Shown here piece by piece: positions 15,272-23,683 of a DNA stretch of 24,270 nucleotides (position 1 is the first letter of the stretch; each line of letters begins with the position of its first letter). The position numbers were made by a program, and so were the translations under genes. Source of the DNA: JBBDMW01 sp040878005 (GTDB lineage: Bacteria > Chloroflexota > Dehalococcoidia > Lucifugimonadales > Lucifugimonadaceae); assembly GCA_040878005.1 (NCBI GenBank), contig JBBDMW010000029.1, forward strand, positions 1 to 24,270, given 5' to 3'. The notes beneath the pieces were generated by a model, which was given only the letters and a program-made list of their open reading frames with translations, searched no databases and was not told the origin of the DNA.

Positions 15272-15946
15272 TCATGGTTCCAGGCCCTCCGAGGCTTCCC
15301 TCAGCAGATCTACGGACACAACTTCCACGTTGCCGCGCTGCCGCCTGATCGCGCCACGCTCCTCCAATGAGCGCAGAGCGCGTGCCACCACCTCTCGTGT
15401 GCTGCCGACCATGGCAGCCAAATCCTGCTGGTTTATGGCAATTGCCGCCTGGCCGGTAGCCTCCTGGTAGGTAGCCAGAACCTTTGCCACGCGGCTTGTG
15501 ACGTCCAGGTGGGTCAGGTCGGCCACCAGTGCTACAAGCCCACGCAGTCTTGCTGCCAGAACCCGTAGCGTCATGTTCACAACATCCGGTCGGGTATTGA
15601 TGAACTCACGGATGGTCTCAATGGGAATCAGGCCTACCACGCTGGGCACCATGGCGATGGCAGTCGCAGGGCTTGGGCCGCCATCGAATACCGGTACGTC
15701 GTTGAACGTCTGGCCCGGCCCCACCACAGTGAGCACCTGTTCGCGCCCTGCCGGAGAGATGCGTGTGACTTTGACGGAACCCTCAATCACGAGGTACAGG
15801 CCGAGGCAGGGCGTCCCCTCACTGAACAGAACCTCGTTGACGCCATAGCGCCGTTGCGAAACGGAGCGTGCGACGTCTGCGAGTTCATCCGGGGCAAGGG
15901 GTGACAGGTAGGGAATGCTTGATAGAAACTGGGGCTGCAAGACCAT
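15272..15946 (-). CDS. Crp/Fnr-family transcription regulator
   Basis: This is a 224-aa regulator with a cyclic-nucleotide-binding-like domain (about 7-125; EVLFSEGTPCLGLYLVIEGSVKV, FDGGPSPATAIA), a dimerisation helix (about 125-147) and a winged helix-turn-helix (about 170-213). The recognition helix STREVVARALRSLEE has Arg184, Glu185 and Arg189, the spacing of Arg180, Glu181 and Arg185 in E. coli Crp, which read TGTGA half-sites. The Fnr Glu-x2-Ser-Arg pattern is absent. There is no N-terminal cysteine cluster, only Cys47, so an Fnr-type Fe-S switch is unlikely; the signal is unknown. The start is uncertain: the frame is open to 16183, but family length and overlap with the nirK relic favour the ATG at 15946 (GGCGG just upstream). 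It is the prime candidate to bind the four operators. Confidence 0.88.
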   Translation of the reverse strand: MVLQPQFLSSIPYLSPLAPDELADVARSVSQRRYGVNEVLFSEGTPCLGLYLVIEGSVKVTRISPAGREQVLTVVGPGQTFNDVPVFDGGPSPATAIAMVPSVVGLIPIETIREFINTRPDVVNMTLRVLAARLRGLVALVADLTHLDVTSRVAKVLATYQEATGQAAIAINQQDLAAMVGSTREVVARALRSLEERGAIRRQRGNVEVVSVDLLREASEGLEP

Positions 15947-16139
15947 CCGCCGGACGCTTGTGCCTGGGCTGGCGATGTATGTCACTGTGCGCCGAGGCCG
16001 GTAATTAAAGGCCGTCAGCCAGTGCCCAGCATACATGTCCAGGGAGTGCCGTATCTGCCAGACGGCTTCAGGGCCCAGGCGGTGAGACAGCGCCCGGGCC
16101 TGTGACGACCAATGACTACGTTTTAGTTCCGGTTGTAGT

Positions 16140-16490
16140 CTAGTCGGCCGGTCCGTCCCTGAACACGTCCGGATTTTCCTCACCCTCGACGTGGAGCATT
16201 CCTACCAGTCCTCGCTCCAGGCGGGACAGTGCATGGTCTACCAGTACGTAGCTGCCGGGAACCTCAAGGTGGAACTCGACCACCGTTGCGCCACCCGGCG
16301 GCACCAGTGTTGTCTGCACGTCGGTCAAGGGAGGTGATGTGATCGACGCCTGGTCGTATACCCGGTCGAATATCTCTCCGATGACGTGGAAGGACGACGG
16401 CTAGACTGTCGGGTGAACCGGCGGGGCAGCCCGTGCCGAACCGGGAAGAGGCGCTATGGCACGTATAGGGCCTTTCCGAGACTTCCGTCA
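16140..16490 (-). pseudogene. nirK: Copper nitrite reductase (NirK) C-terminal relic
   Basis: From 16400 to the stop at 16140 the minus strand reads SSFHVIGEIFDRVY, then SPPLTDVQTTLVPPGGATVVEF and GSYVLVDHALSRLERGLVGMLHVEG. This is the last cupredoxin domain of NirK, which reduces nitrite to NO. The His of SSFHVIG and the His of VDHA correspond to the active-site His255 and type 2 copper His306 of Alcaligenes NirK. A TAG at 16401-16403 stops this frame. Weakly similar sequence (RFGTG ... GSPDSL) continues in another frame to about 16490, indicating a frameshift. The first cupredoxin domain, with the type 1 copper Cys-His-Met set, is gone. It cannot make an active enzyme. Confidence 0.75.
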
Positions 16491-16572
16491 CCAGATATTG
16501 TTCTCATCAACGGGCGACTGGGCCTGCTGACGCATACCCCCGGAACCACGGATAAGTCCCTCAATAATCCAT

Positions 16573-16983
16573 TTACTGGAGCGTACGAAGATATGCAATG
16601 ATGTCCAAGATGTCATCGTCACTGAGCGCCGGGTTTCCGCCCTTCGGGGGCATGTCCACGCCGGTTGTGTTGGCAGGATCGCTGGCAGGTCTTCCCTGCT
16701 TGATGAAATCCAGGAGCTCTTGATCACTGTTATCGGCAATAAAATCAGTGCCAACCAGGGACACTCCCAAACCTGGAATGCCAGTGGCATCTGCGGCGTG
16801 GCACCCTGCGCAGGTGCCAAACTTCTGCTGGCCGGCAACCGGATCTCCTCCTGATGGCGCCGCAGTTGCTGTGCTCTGGACCTCTGAAGTCAGTGTAGTC
16901 GCCGGAGATGTTTCACCACCGCATGCTACGAGAGCAATAATACTCACCAGGGTCACTGGCAAGACTGCAAGTTTCGCTTTCAT
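16573..16983 (-). CDS. Mono-haem class I cytochrome c lipoprotein
   Basis: This 136-aa exported protein has a signal peptide with lipobox LVAC (Cys21), a Ser/Thr/Ala-rich linker (about 22-48) and one cytochrome c domain. The haem site is CAGCH, with Cys58, Cys61 and His62; the probable distal ligand is Met111 in VDMPPKGG. It would be tethered to the outer face of the membrane. Its place at the end of the nos gene run, 77 bp after nosL, suggests it delivers electrons to NosZ, a role that small cytochromes c play in clade II nos systems. There is no further gene between it and the nirK relic. Confidence 0.88.
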   Translation of the reverse strand: MKAKLAVLPVTLVSIIALVACGGETSPATTLTSEVQSTATAAPSGGDPVAGQQKFGTCAGCHAADATGIPGLGVSLVGTDFIADNSDQELLDFIKQGRPASDPANTTGVDMPPKGGNPALSDDDILDIIAYLRTLQ

Positions 16984-17060
16984 TCGCCTCTCCGTTTTCT
17001 ACGGTTATCCATTGGGAAAATAACTCCCGTAGGCAAGATCGCTACAGATTATGTCGTATA

Positions 17061-17516
17061 TCAACGCCACAGCTCGTACCGCGCAATCACATCCTGCCAT
17101 CGCAGTACCGTCCCACCATGCGCGGCTGTGGCCATCTCTGCGCGTTCCAGCGATCCATATGCTGCAAGGCCATGTCCCATCGGAGTCGTGATTCCGTCGC
17201 TTGAGACGGACCATGCATTATCCGCCTGAAGCCAGTCGAGCGTATCAAAGTCGTGTACCCAGAAGTAAGCGACTTCTTCTCCCCTACTCGCGTGATAGGT
17301 TGCCATGTCGCCGATGTCATCGAACAGCCGGGGTGTGCCATCCGCCAACTTGTACGCTGATGCGAACCGCTCATCCGAGATGATCATCCCGCACTGGACG
17401 CATACGTCCTGTCCAATCCGCATTGCCGGCGGTTGGTCTATGGCTTCACCCGCGCCGGAACAAGCCACACTCGCCACTGCCAACGTCGCCAAAAACACGG
17501 CAATCAACAATTTCAT
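17061..17516 (-). CDS. nosL: NosL copper-binding lipoprotein
   Basis: NosL is a Cu(I) metallochaperone that helps load copper into NosZ. The 151-aa product has a signal peptide with lipobox ASVAC (Cys19) and the CxxCGM motif at Cys39-Met44 (CVQCGM). Typical NosL segments follow: IISDERFASAYKLADGTPRLFDDIGDM and WVHDFDT. The start at 17516 is fixed by an ATGA overlap with the nosY stop; the frame is open further upstream only as read-through into nosY. Full length for the family. Confidence 0.92.
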   Translation of the reverse strand: MKLLIAVFLATLAVASVACSGAGEAIDQPPAMRIGQDVCVQCGMIISDERFASAYKLADGTPRLFDDIGDMATYHASRGEEVAYFWVHDFDTLDWLQADNAWSVSSDGITTPMGHGLAAYGSLERAEMATAAHGGTVLRWQDVIARYELWR

Positions 17517-18346
17517 ACCGCACCCTTCCTCTTCATCAACGGATAGGAAACGGCAAGTGGCACAACAACCCATAGGCCCAGCGCGGTGAGCAGTCCCGGA
17601 AGGAGGCTGCTGCCATACGTCCTGACCGCGTAAGTGCCAGCGGGCCCCAGTACCTCGAGGTTGTCTCTCATGCCCAGGATTACCGCCATCTTGAAGACCT
17701 GCAGCGGGTTCGCCATTGCTGTGGCGAAAAGCCCATCAGGCCCGAGACTGCCGGAGACGGCAGTGGCCATCAGGGCGAGGTCACTCAGGAAGACCAGGCC
17801 GAGCCAGAATATGACGGCACCGCCCATCGCCGTCGCTGAGCGACGGATGCCGGCAGAGATCGCAAAACCCATGCTCAGCGACCCCAGTGCGAGCAGGATC
17901 GTCATACCCACCAGGACCACGAAATCCTCAAAGCGCGCTGCTCCAGCCCGGGTGACGACCAGCAGGCCACTCAATCCGAAACCCAAGGCGAGCGACCCGA
18001 TAAGTGCCAGCGCCAGACCGACGTACTTACCGAGGAGCATTTCAGCCTGCGTCACGGGCTGCGCCAGCAGGACAAGCATCTCACCGCGCTCCCGTTCACC
18101 AGCGATGGCCAGGGCACCAAGCGTCAGACCCATCAGCGGAACGACCAACAGCACAAGGTTGATCATGCCGGCGCTCGTCCGTCCAAAACCGGCTACTCCG
18201 TAGCTGCTTGTGAACGCCAGTGCCACCCATGAGAGTCCCATCGCAAGGCAGATAAAGCCTGCGGAGTAGATTACAAACCATCGGTTGCGGAGCGCGTCGC
18301 GCAACTCTCTTCGGGCGAGCAAGACAATGATCCGAATATCAAACAT
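17513..18346 (-). CDS. nosY: NosY ABC-2-type permease
   Basis: NosY is the membrane part of the NosDFY copper-site maturation complex of N2O reductase. The product (277 aa from the ATG at 18346) has about six helices, and a family-typical cytosolic loop ALAIAGERERGEMLVLLAQPVTQAEMLLGKYVG after the second helix. The ATG at 18346 has a GAGGCAGG ribosome site and overlaps the NosDF stop by 8 nt; an ATG five codons earlier (18361) is also possible. It overlaps nosL by four bases (ATGA), so nosDF, nosY and nosL are translationally coupled. Confidence 0.9.
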   Translation of the reverse strand: MFDIRIIVLLARRELRDALRNRWFVIYSAGFICLAMGLSWVALAFTSSYGVAGFGRTSAGMINLVLLVVPLMGLTLGALAIAGERERGEMLVLLAQPVTQAEMLLGKYVGLALALIGSLALGFGLSGLLVVTRAGAARFEDFVVLVGMTILLALGSLSMGFAISAGIRRSATAMGGAVIFWLGLVFLSDLALMATAVSGSLGPDGLFATAMANPLQVFKMAVILGMRDNLEVLGPAGTYAVRTYGSSLLPGLLTALGLWVVVPLAVSYPLMKRKGAV

Positions 18347-20660
18347 CGCCTGCCTCTTCATTTATGCCCAGCACATCGAAATCGATGACCTTTAAACCAG
18401 CTGCCACGAGGGTGGTTACAGGAGCGGCTTTTGCATTCTGCCTGATCTGAACGATCACTCCGTTTCCGTTGCGCCGCGCGCGATATCCTGCACACTCGAG
18501 CGTCGAGAGGGCTTGATCCACCGACGCCGGGGGCAGGGTCAGATGCATGTCAGAGGCACCAGTTAAGCGCTCTTGGAAATCCTCCACTGTCAGTTCGTCG
18601 TTGATCCTCCCGGCCTCCAATACCACCACCCGATCCGCCAATACCCCAATCTCAGCCGGCCTGTGGGAAGCGAGTATGAAGGTTTTGCCTCCACGCTTCA
18701 GGCTTTCAAGAACCCTGAGCACGTCCTGGCGCCCCGCGGCGTCAAGATTCGCGGTTGGCTCGTCCATGACCAGTACGGGCGGATCACCGAGCAGAGATAC
18801 TGCGATGGCCAATCGCTGGCGGAGGCCGCCTGACAGTTGTCGCACCTGCTTTCTCCGGTGCACAGCGAGGCCCATCCGCTGGAGTAATCGGTCGGCGTCG
18901 GCATGCCCGGAGCCCCGAAGGCCGGCGAAGAACCGAATCGTGTCTTCAACGGGTGTGTCGGCAGCGAAACCCATCTCCTGTGGAACAAACCCGACGAGCC
19001 GGCGCGCCTTACGTCCCTCAGATCGAACGTCATGACCGCCGATAATTACGGTGCCCTCGAAGTGAATAAGCCCTAGCAGGCATCGTATGGCGGTGGTTTT
19101 GCCGGCCCCGTTCGCGCCCCACAGGGCAAGCCCTTCGCCCCTGCGGACCTGGAACGAGACATCTCGGAGTGCATGGTTAGCTCCGAACTGCTTGGAAAGC
19201 CCCGCTACATGCACCAGCGGGTCAGCACCCCTGGGTGCTTTCGACCGGAGGGATCTGGGCCTGCCGCCGGGCAGGCGGCGCGCGAGCAGGCCGAGGGATA
19301 CTGCAATACCAAGTAGTCCAACCGAGGAGAAAACAACAGGCGCCAGGGAACCGTCCTGCTGCAGTCTCATGCCAGGAAGCGCTCCCGGAGAAATTAATGG
19401 CGCAAGGTCGATCAACTTGGGCTCTGGCCTGGTGAACGGTACCACGCGCGCCGCGAAATCTATGGCCTGGGACGATGGGCTGTAGGAAAGTATGCGCAGT
19501 TCGGGATTGCGGCTGACGAGATTTTCAAACAATTTTTCGGAGCGGTAAGGAATGTCGCCCACACCATCGCCATCCGCGTCGTACCCTGCGTAGTCACTCC
19601 AGTAGTTGCCACGGCCGTTGACCGCCCAGAGGTTCGCTCCGAGGGCACCTCCGCCGGAGATATTGACCTGTTCATTGTTGTCGATGAACGAGTTGCCCAG
19701 GTACTCGTTGTTCCGGACGGACGGCATTAGCCGCAGGCCGAAATCGTTGAATATGAACACATTGGATTCGAACCGTACGGTGCTTCCAATTTCACTCGGC
19801 GAGTTATCGATATAGGCACCGACCCGGTTGTCGGCGAACAAATTGCGGTGGATCACCGCCTCGTCCACATCCTTCAGACCAATCGCATACCCGGACGGGC
19901 CGCGGTTCTCACCGATCACGTTGTCACGCAGATGAAGTCTGCGTGAGTACATCAGGAACACCCCAACAGAATTTTTGGTGAGGTGATTGCCCGCCACCAG
20001 CGCGTCGTCGCAGTACATGAAATGAAATGCGTAACGCCCGTCCGTCACCGTGTTTCCGGTCAACACCACGCTGTTGGAGTAGGACAGCAGTAGGTCCCTT
20101 GCACCTCTCACGGAGTTCCCGTCAACCGTAACCCGGTGACTAGACCAGAGGCGTATAGCGTCGCCTCGACGCGCTGGATCCAGATCCTTCCCGACAACTT
20201 TATTGTTCCGGACTATGGAATCATGGGACTCGCGGAGGTATATGCCGAACAAGGAGTCGCTTATGCGGTTTCCTTCGATTACAGCTAATGGCGCGTTGAC
20301 CTGGATGGCGGCGTCTTCAGCGAACAACTGGATGCCGCTGCCACGTATCACGAAGCCGGACATAGAAACGCTGGGCGCCGAGATGGTGACGACCGAGCCA
20401 GTCCCGGCACCGTCAATTACCGGCCAATCGTGACCCCGCAGGGTGACGGATGAGGTTATGGCTATCGGGCCCTCGTGCAGGCCGCCATAAACATCAATCG
20501 TCTCCCCGTCAGCCGCAACAGCCAGAGCATCATCCAGCGTTGCAAAATGTCCGCGGGGCGATATGACTCCTTCAGTAGCGTGGGCATCGCCGACCGATAG
20601 TGGACCGGCGGCGAAGAGTAGCCAGGCGATCAGAGCCGCCGCGAAGAAGTGGCGGGTCAT
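18339..20660 (-). CDS. nosDF: NosD-NosF fusion protein
   Basis: One 773-aa chain joins two maturation factors that are usually separate. Residues 1-29 are a Sec signal peptide (ends DAHA). Residues about 30-400 are the NosD right-handed b-helix of CASH repeats, ending with the NosD signature NYWSDYAGYDADGDGVGDIPY. A single helix follows at about 442-460 (VVFSSVGLLGIAVSLGLLA), then a basic linker. Residues about 483-690 are a NosF ABC ATPase: Walker A GANGAGKT (515-522), signature LSGG (609-612), Walker B VLVMDEP (629-635) and switch His in ILASHRP. A 70-residue tail follows. The layout puts NosD outside and NosF inside, matching the sidedness of the NosDFY complex. The ATG at 20658-20660 overlaps the preceding stop (ATGA). 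Confidence 0.92.
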   Translation of the reverse strand: MTRHFFAAALIAWLLFAAGPLSVGDAHATEGVISPRGHFATLDDALAVAADGETIDVYGGLHEGPIAITSSVTLRGHDWPVIDGAGTGSVVTISAPSVSMSGFVIRGSGIQLFAEDAAIQVNAPLAVIEGNRISDSLFGIYLRESHDSIVRNNKVVGKDLDPARRGDAIRLWSSHRVTVDGNSVRGARDLLLSYSNSVVLTGNTVTDGRYAFHFMYCDDALVAGNHLTKNSVGVFLMYSRRLHLRDNVIGENRGPSGYAIGLKDVDEAVIHRNLFADNRVGAYIDNSPSEIGSTVRFESNVFIFNDFGLRLMPSVRNNEYLGNSFIDNNEQVNISGGGALGANLWAVNGRGNYWSDYAGYDADGDGVGDIPYRSEKLFENLVSRNPELRILSYSPSSQAIDFAARVVPFTRPEPKLIDLAPLISPGALPGMRLQQDGSLAPVVFSSVGLLGIAVSLGLLARRLPGGRPRSLRSKAPRGADPLVHVAGLSKQFGANHALRDVSFQVRRGEGLALWGANGAGKTTAIRCLLGLIHFEGTVIIGGHDVRSEGRKARRLVGFVPQEMGFAADTPVEDTIRFFAGLRGSGHADADRLLQRMGLAVHRRKQVRQLSGGLRQRLAIAVSLLGDPPVLVMDEPTANLDAAGRQDVLRVLESLKRGGKTFILASHRPAEIGVLADRVVVLEAGRINDELTVEDFQERLTGASDMHLTLPPASVDQALSTLECAGYRARRNGNGVIVQIRQNAKAAPVTTLVAAGLKVIDFDVLGINEEAGDV

Positions 20661-21358
20661 GTCTTCACGCCTGCGAAGCCCGTCTGTTGCGAGGTTTGCT
20701 TCGCACGCGCTTCGTCTAGCAGTGGCTTGTAGGCGCGACGGTGAAGGAATATACCGACACCTGTGAGTACCGATACGCCAATTGCCATCCACAGCCCGGG
20801 ACCCCATATCGCCTGGGTTTCGAACTGGGCGATTTTCGAGTAGCCGATGATAGGCGGCGTAAATGGCTCGATTATGTTGCTGAGCGGCGCAGTCGGGTCG
20901 AGATCATTGCCAAACGCCCGCATCCATAACCAGAGGTCGAGCAAGAATATCCCCGGGTACGCCATTACCGGCCAGGTGAGCAGCAGTGCGCAGGGGTTGT
21001 GAACAAAAACGCTTGCCACTACAAGGAACGCGAGAGCAGCGATGGAAATTACCGCCACTGAGCGCTCAAATGGCGCCGCCTCGCTGATCGGCCTCATTCC
21101 TATGTAGTGGTTCAGCCCGTCGACCTCGTAAACATCGCCTTGCACCCGATTCACATATACCGTCATTTCGAGGCCGCGCGGGTACTGTGGCGCCTTGAGT
21201 TCCATTTTCCAGTAAGGCAGGAACATGGATATTAGAAGCAGCCCGGCTGCCACCAGGAGAACAATGGTGGGCAACCAAAACCGCACCCTGGAGCGGGCGA
21301 AGATCTCAGCCGGCACAGATGGGCCAAACACTTTTTCCTTGAATTTTCCAAGCGTCAT
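20657..21358 (-). CDS. Four-helix membrane protein in the nosB position
   Basis: This 233-aa protein has four helices: about 26-49 (FWLPTIVLLVAAGLLLISMFLPYW), 101-120, 121-146 and 186-207. A large outer loop after the first helix contains MELKAPQYPRGLEMTVYVNRVQGDVYEVDGLNHYIGMRP. Its place between nosZ and nosD, and its size, match nosB of clade II nos clusters, a membrane protein of unknown function. The conserved LNHYIGM segment, with a His and a Met, could bind metal, but this is a guess. It has AGGA about 10 nt upstream of the ATG, and its stop overlaps nosDF (ATGA). Homology to named NosB proteins was not tested. Confidence 0.7.
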   Translation of the reverse strand: MTLGKFKEKVFGPSVPAEIFARSRVRFWLPTIVLLVAAGLLLISMFLPYWKMELKAPQYPRGLEMTVYVNRVQGDVYEVDGLNHYIGMRPISEAAPFERSVAVISIAALAFLVVASVFVHNPCALLLTWPVMAYPGIFLLDLWLWMRAFGNDLDPTAPLSNIIEPFTPPIIGYSKIAQFETQAIWGPGLWMAIGVSVLTGVGIFLHRRAYKPLLDEARAKQTSQQTGFAGVKT

Positions 21359-21391
21359 TTCAAAAGATTCCTGACAATACCGGAGTTCCTT

Positions 21392-21427
21392 CCGGCCGGT
21401 CTGCTGTGGAAACTGCAGACCGGCCGG
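21392..21427 (-). terminator. Perfect 13-bp hairpin between nosZ and the next gene
   Basis: CCGGCCGGTCTGC (21392-21404) and GCAGACCGGCCGG (21415-21427) form a GC-rich 13-bp stem with a 10-nt loop, in the 102-nt gap after nosZ. There is no T-run after it on the minus strand. It is more likely a partial terminator or a 3'-end stabiliser of the nosZ message than a full stop. Confidence 0.65.
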
Positions 21428-21460
21428 TATGTATGCCTCAGCTAATCCTGTTCAGGCTCT

Positions 21461-23494
21461 CTATGGCTCGACCAGGAAGAAGCCAGCCATCTCCAGGTGC
21501 AGCGCCGAGCAGAACTCCGTGCAGTAGAAGGTGAATACACCTTCCGTAGTCACTTCAAACTCAATCTTCGCTGTCTCGCCAGGCTCAAGGCTTAGGTTGA
21601 TGTTGTGCCCGGGTAGAGCAAACCCGTGCGTCGCGTCGTGGGCGCGTTCCAGACTCGTGATGTACCAGGTGACGTGGTCACCCTTCTTTACCCTCACGCG
21701 CTCGGGGAAGAAGTGGCTCCTTACCGCAGTCATCTTCACGGTTACATGGTTCCCATCACGGAACACCCCTTCATCCCCGCGTAGCGTAGCCTCCGGGTCG
21801 ACCGCCTGCGTCAGCGGGTTCCAACCTGTCTCTGGATAGATATCCCATGCAGAAAGCTTGTCGGCCTTGATGATCTGCGCATAGTGCGGTTCACCAATTC
21901 CTATCGGCATGTCGTAGATCACCGGCATATCAGCGCCCGTCTGAGAGATGTCGATGAGCTGAAAGTTCTGCGGAAGCAGGGGGCCAACCGGTGAGAATCG
22001 GTCAATTGCCCATTTGTTCAAGGACACCATGTAGTTTCCGTCGGGCGATACTGTGTCGCCTTCGGCCGTCGCGAGGTGCCCAACGTTGTACTGTATGGGT
22101 GTCTTGTGGACCAGACTCCACGGTTCCTCGGGGTTTTTGTCAGCGTATGGCCCCCCCAAGGTCCACCGGGCCACGGCGCTGTCTAGGAACAGGCTGGTGT
22201 ACGCGTAGCCCTTGTTGTCAAACTGGGTGTGGAGCGGTCCAAGGCCAACCTCTACCTGTGCTTCGACCGTCGCGTCGAAGTCGAGCACAGGTATGCCGAA
22301 GCTGTCCCGTTGAGTCGGGCCAGCTGCGATGGCAGCCTTGATCTTCTCGAACGAGTAGATCGTGACCTGAGGGTCGAGCTTGCCCGAAACGACGATGTAC
22401 TCACCCCCGGGTGTAACATCGGCGCCGTGCGGACTCTTAGGCTCGGGCACCAGGTGCAGGATGCCGTCAGCGGCTGCCGTCTCCAGGGTAATTACCCTGA
22501 AGTCGTTGATGGTCGTGTAGTTGCCCGCATCTATCGCTGCCACAGCCTTCGCTGTATCAAAGATGTGCAGGTAGTCCATGTCATTACGGGAGATGCCTGC
22601 TTCGAGCGCCGGATTACCGTCCTCTACTCCTCCCGTGTACATTTCAGTGTTGAATGAGCCGCACACGATGTATCCATCGCTGACCTGCTTTCCGGAGTCG
22701 CACAGGTCCTGCCAGTAAGGCGGCAGTTCGATCGCGAATGACTCGTCGTAGTTGATCCTCCCGGCGGAGCGGTCGAATTTCCAGTAGGTGATGGCACTCC
22801 GGTACTCATCCTCGTACTGCTCAATCGGAGCGTACCCCCCACCCAGGGGCTGTGGGAACTGACCACCTTCGATGACCCACTCAGTATCTGGTGTCACGAA
22901 TGTGGCGCCGTGGTTCGAGAGCATCAGTGGATTCTTGATGATCTGCTTCGTCTCAAAATCCCTGAGGTCGATCACTGCAACTCGACCGTTGGCCTTCTCG
23001 TTGATGAATAGGTACTGACCGTCGTAGTCGCCGTTGGTCTCTGAAAGTGCAGGGTGGTGCGTGTCACCCCAGGTTAGTTTCGTTCCATCATGGAGGTGAC
23101 CGCCGGAGAGGATCTCCTCTCCTTCCACGTTTCCTACCGCGTATCCCTGCCAGGGTTCAGGCGTAAAGATGCCGATCACCTTTAACAGGCGCATGGACGG
23201 CATTCCAATGACGAGTACCTGTCCGGAGTGGCCACCGGAAGCGAACATGATGTATTCATCATGTATACCGCTCGGAGTGAAGGTCTTTAGGGCTGCCTCG
23301 ATATCAGCCTCAGCCAAACCACGTGACGCGGCAATCTGGCTGGCGCCACCTGAGAGGCCAGCGCCTGCTGTCGGCGTCGCTTCATCGTCTCTAGAACATG
23401 CGATAGCCGCAAGCGCGAGCAGGAGGCCAGCGGCGATCATCCCCGTCAGCACCCTCAGGCGCCTAGGGTAATTACCGGCCTTGACCGAGTTCAT
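21461..23494 (-). CDS. nosZ: Nitrous oxide reductase (clade II-like)
   Basis: NosZ reduces N2O to N2 outside the cytoplasmic membrane with two copper centres. The 677-aa product is complete. All seven CuZ histidines are visible: His146 and His147 (DTHHPALSET), His195 (SNHGATF), His356 (SPHGAD), His422 (PLHTQFD), His473 (VGHLATAEGD) and His537 (GEPHYAQ). The CuA ligands are His623 (THGF), Cys658, Cys662, His666 and Met669 (CTEFCSALHLEM). The leader ends LAAIAC, a lipobox with Cys33, so it is probably a lipoprotein; an Arg-Arg pair (11-12) leaves Tat export open, although clade II enzymes use Sec. The start at 23494 has TAGGAGTGG upstream. No nosR or nosX is nearby, as expected for clade II. 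Confidence 0.97.
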   Translation of the reverse strand: MNSVKAGNYPRRLRVLTGMIAAGLLLALAAIACSRDDEATPTAGAGLSGGASQIAASRGLAEADIEAALKTFTPSGIHDEYIMFASGGHSGQVLVIGMPSMRLLKVIGIFTPEPWQGYAVGNVEGEEILSGGHLHDGTKLTWGDTHHPALSETNGDYDGQYLFINEKANGRVAVIDLRDFETKQIIKNPLMLSNHGATFVTPDTEWVIEGGQFPQPLGGGYAPIEQYEDEYRSAITYWKFDRSAGRINYDESFAIELPPYWQDLCDSGKQVSDGYIVCGSFNTEMYTGGVEDGNPALEAGISRNDMDYLHIFDTAKAVAAIDAGNYTTINDFRVITLETAAADGILHLVPEPKSPHGADVTPGGEYIVVSGKLDPQVTIYSFEKIKAAIAAGPTQRDSFGIPVLDFDATVEAQVEVGLGPLHTQFDNKGYAYTSLFLDSAVARWTLGGPYADKNPEEPWSLVHKTPIQYNVGHLATAEGDTVSPDGNYMVSLNKWAIDRFSPVGPLLPQNFQLIDISQTGADMPVIYDMPIGIGEPHYAQIIKADKLSAWDIYPETGWNPLTQAVDPEATLRGDEGVFRDGNHVTVKMTAVRSHFFPERVRVKKGDHVTWYITSLERAHDATHGFALPGHNINLSLEPGETAKIEFEVTTEGVFTFYCTEFCSALHLEMAGFFLVEP

Positions 23495-23683
23495 GAATCC
23501 ACTCCTATCTCATCTCCGTCTGCGTTCCAGTTCCATGTTGCCGTCACTGTTACAGGGAACATACGGCCAAACGTCTCATGGAGCAGGTGAGGTGCTTGTG
23601 AATAGTCATCCTCGCCATGTGAGGATCGTGTGAATGCCACCGAAGTTCCTTTCGTTTCCTGATCGTGACAACGTTCATGCAGG

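Noticed and set aside
15947..16183. N-terminal extension of the Crp/Fnr regulator
   Set aside because: The extra 79 residues are not part of the family, include a basic low-similarity stretch and overlap the nirK relic.
21664..21679. GGTGAC-GTG-GTCACC palindrome as a fifth operator
   Set aside because: The spacer is 3 nt instead of 4, the outer bases differ, and it lies inside nosZ coding sequence for GDHVTWY.
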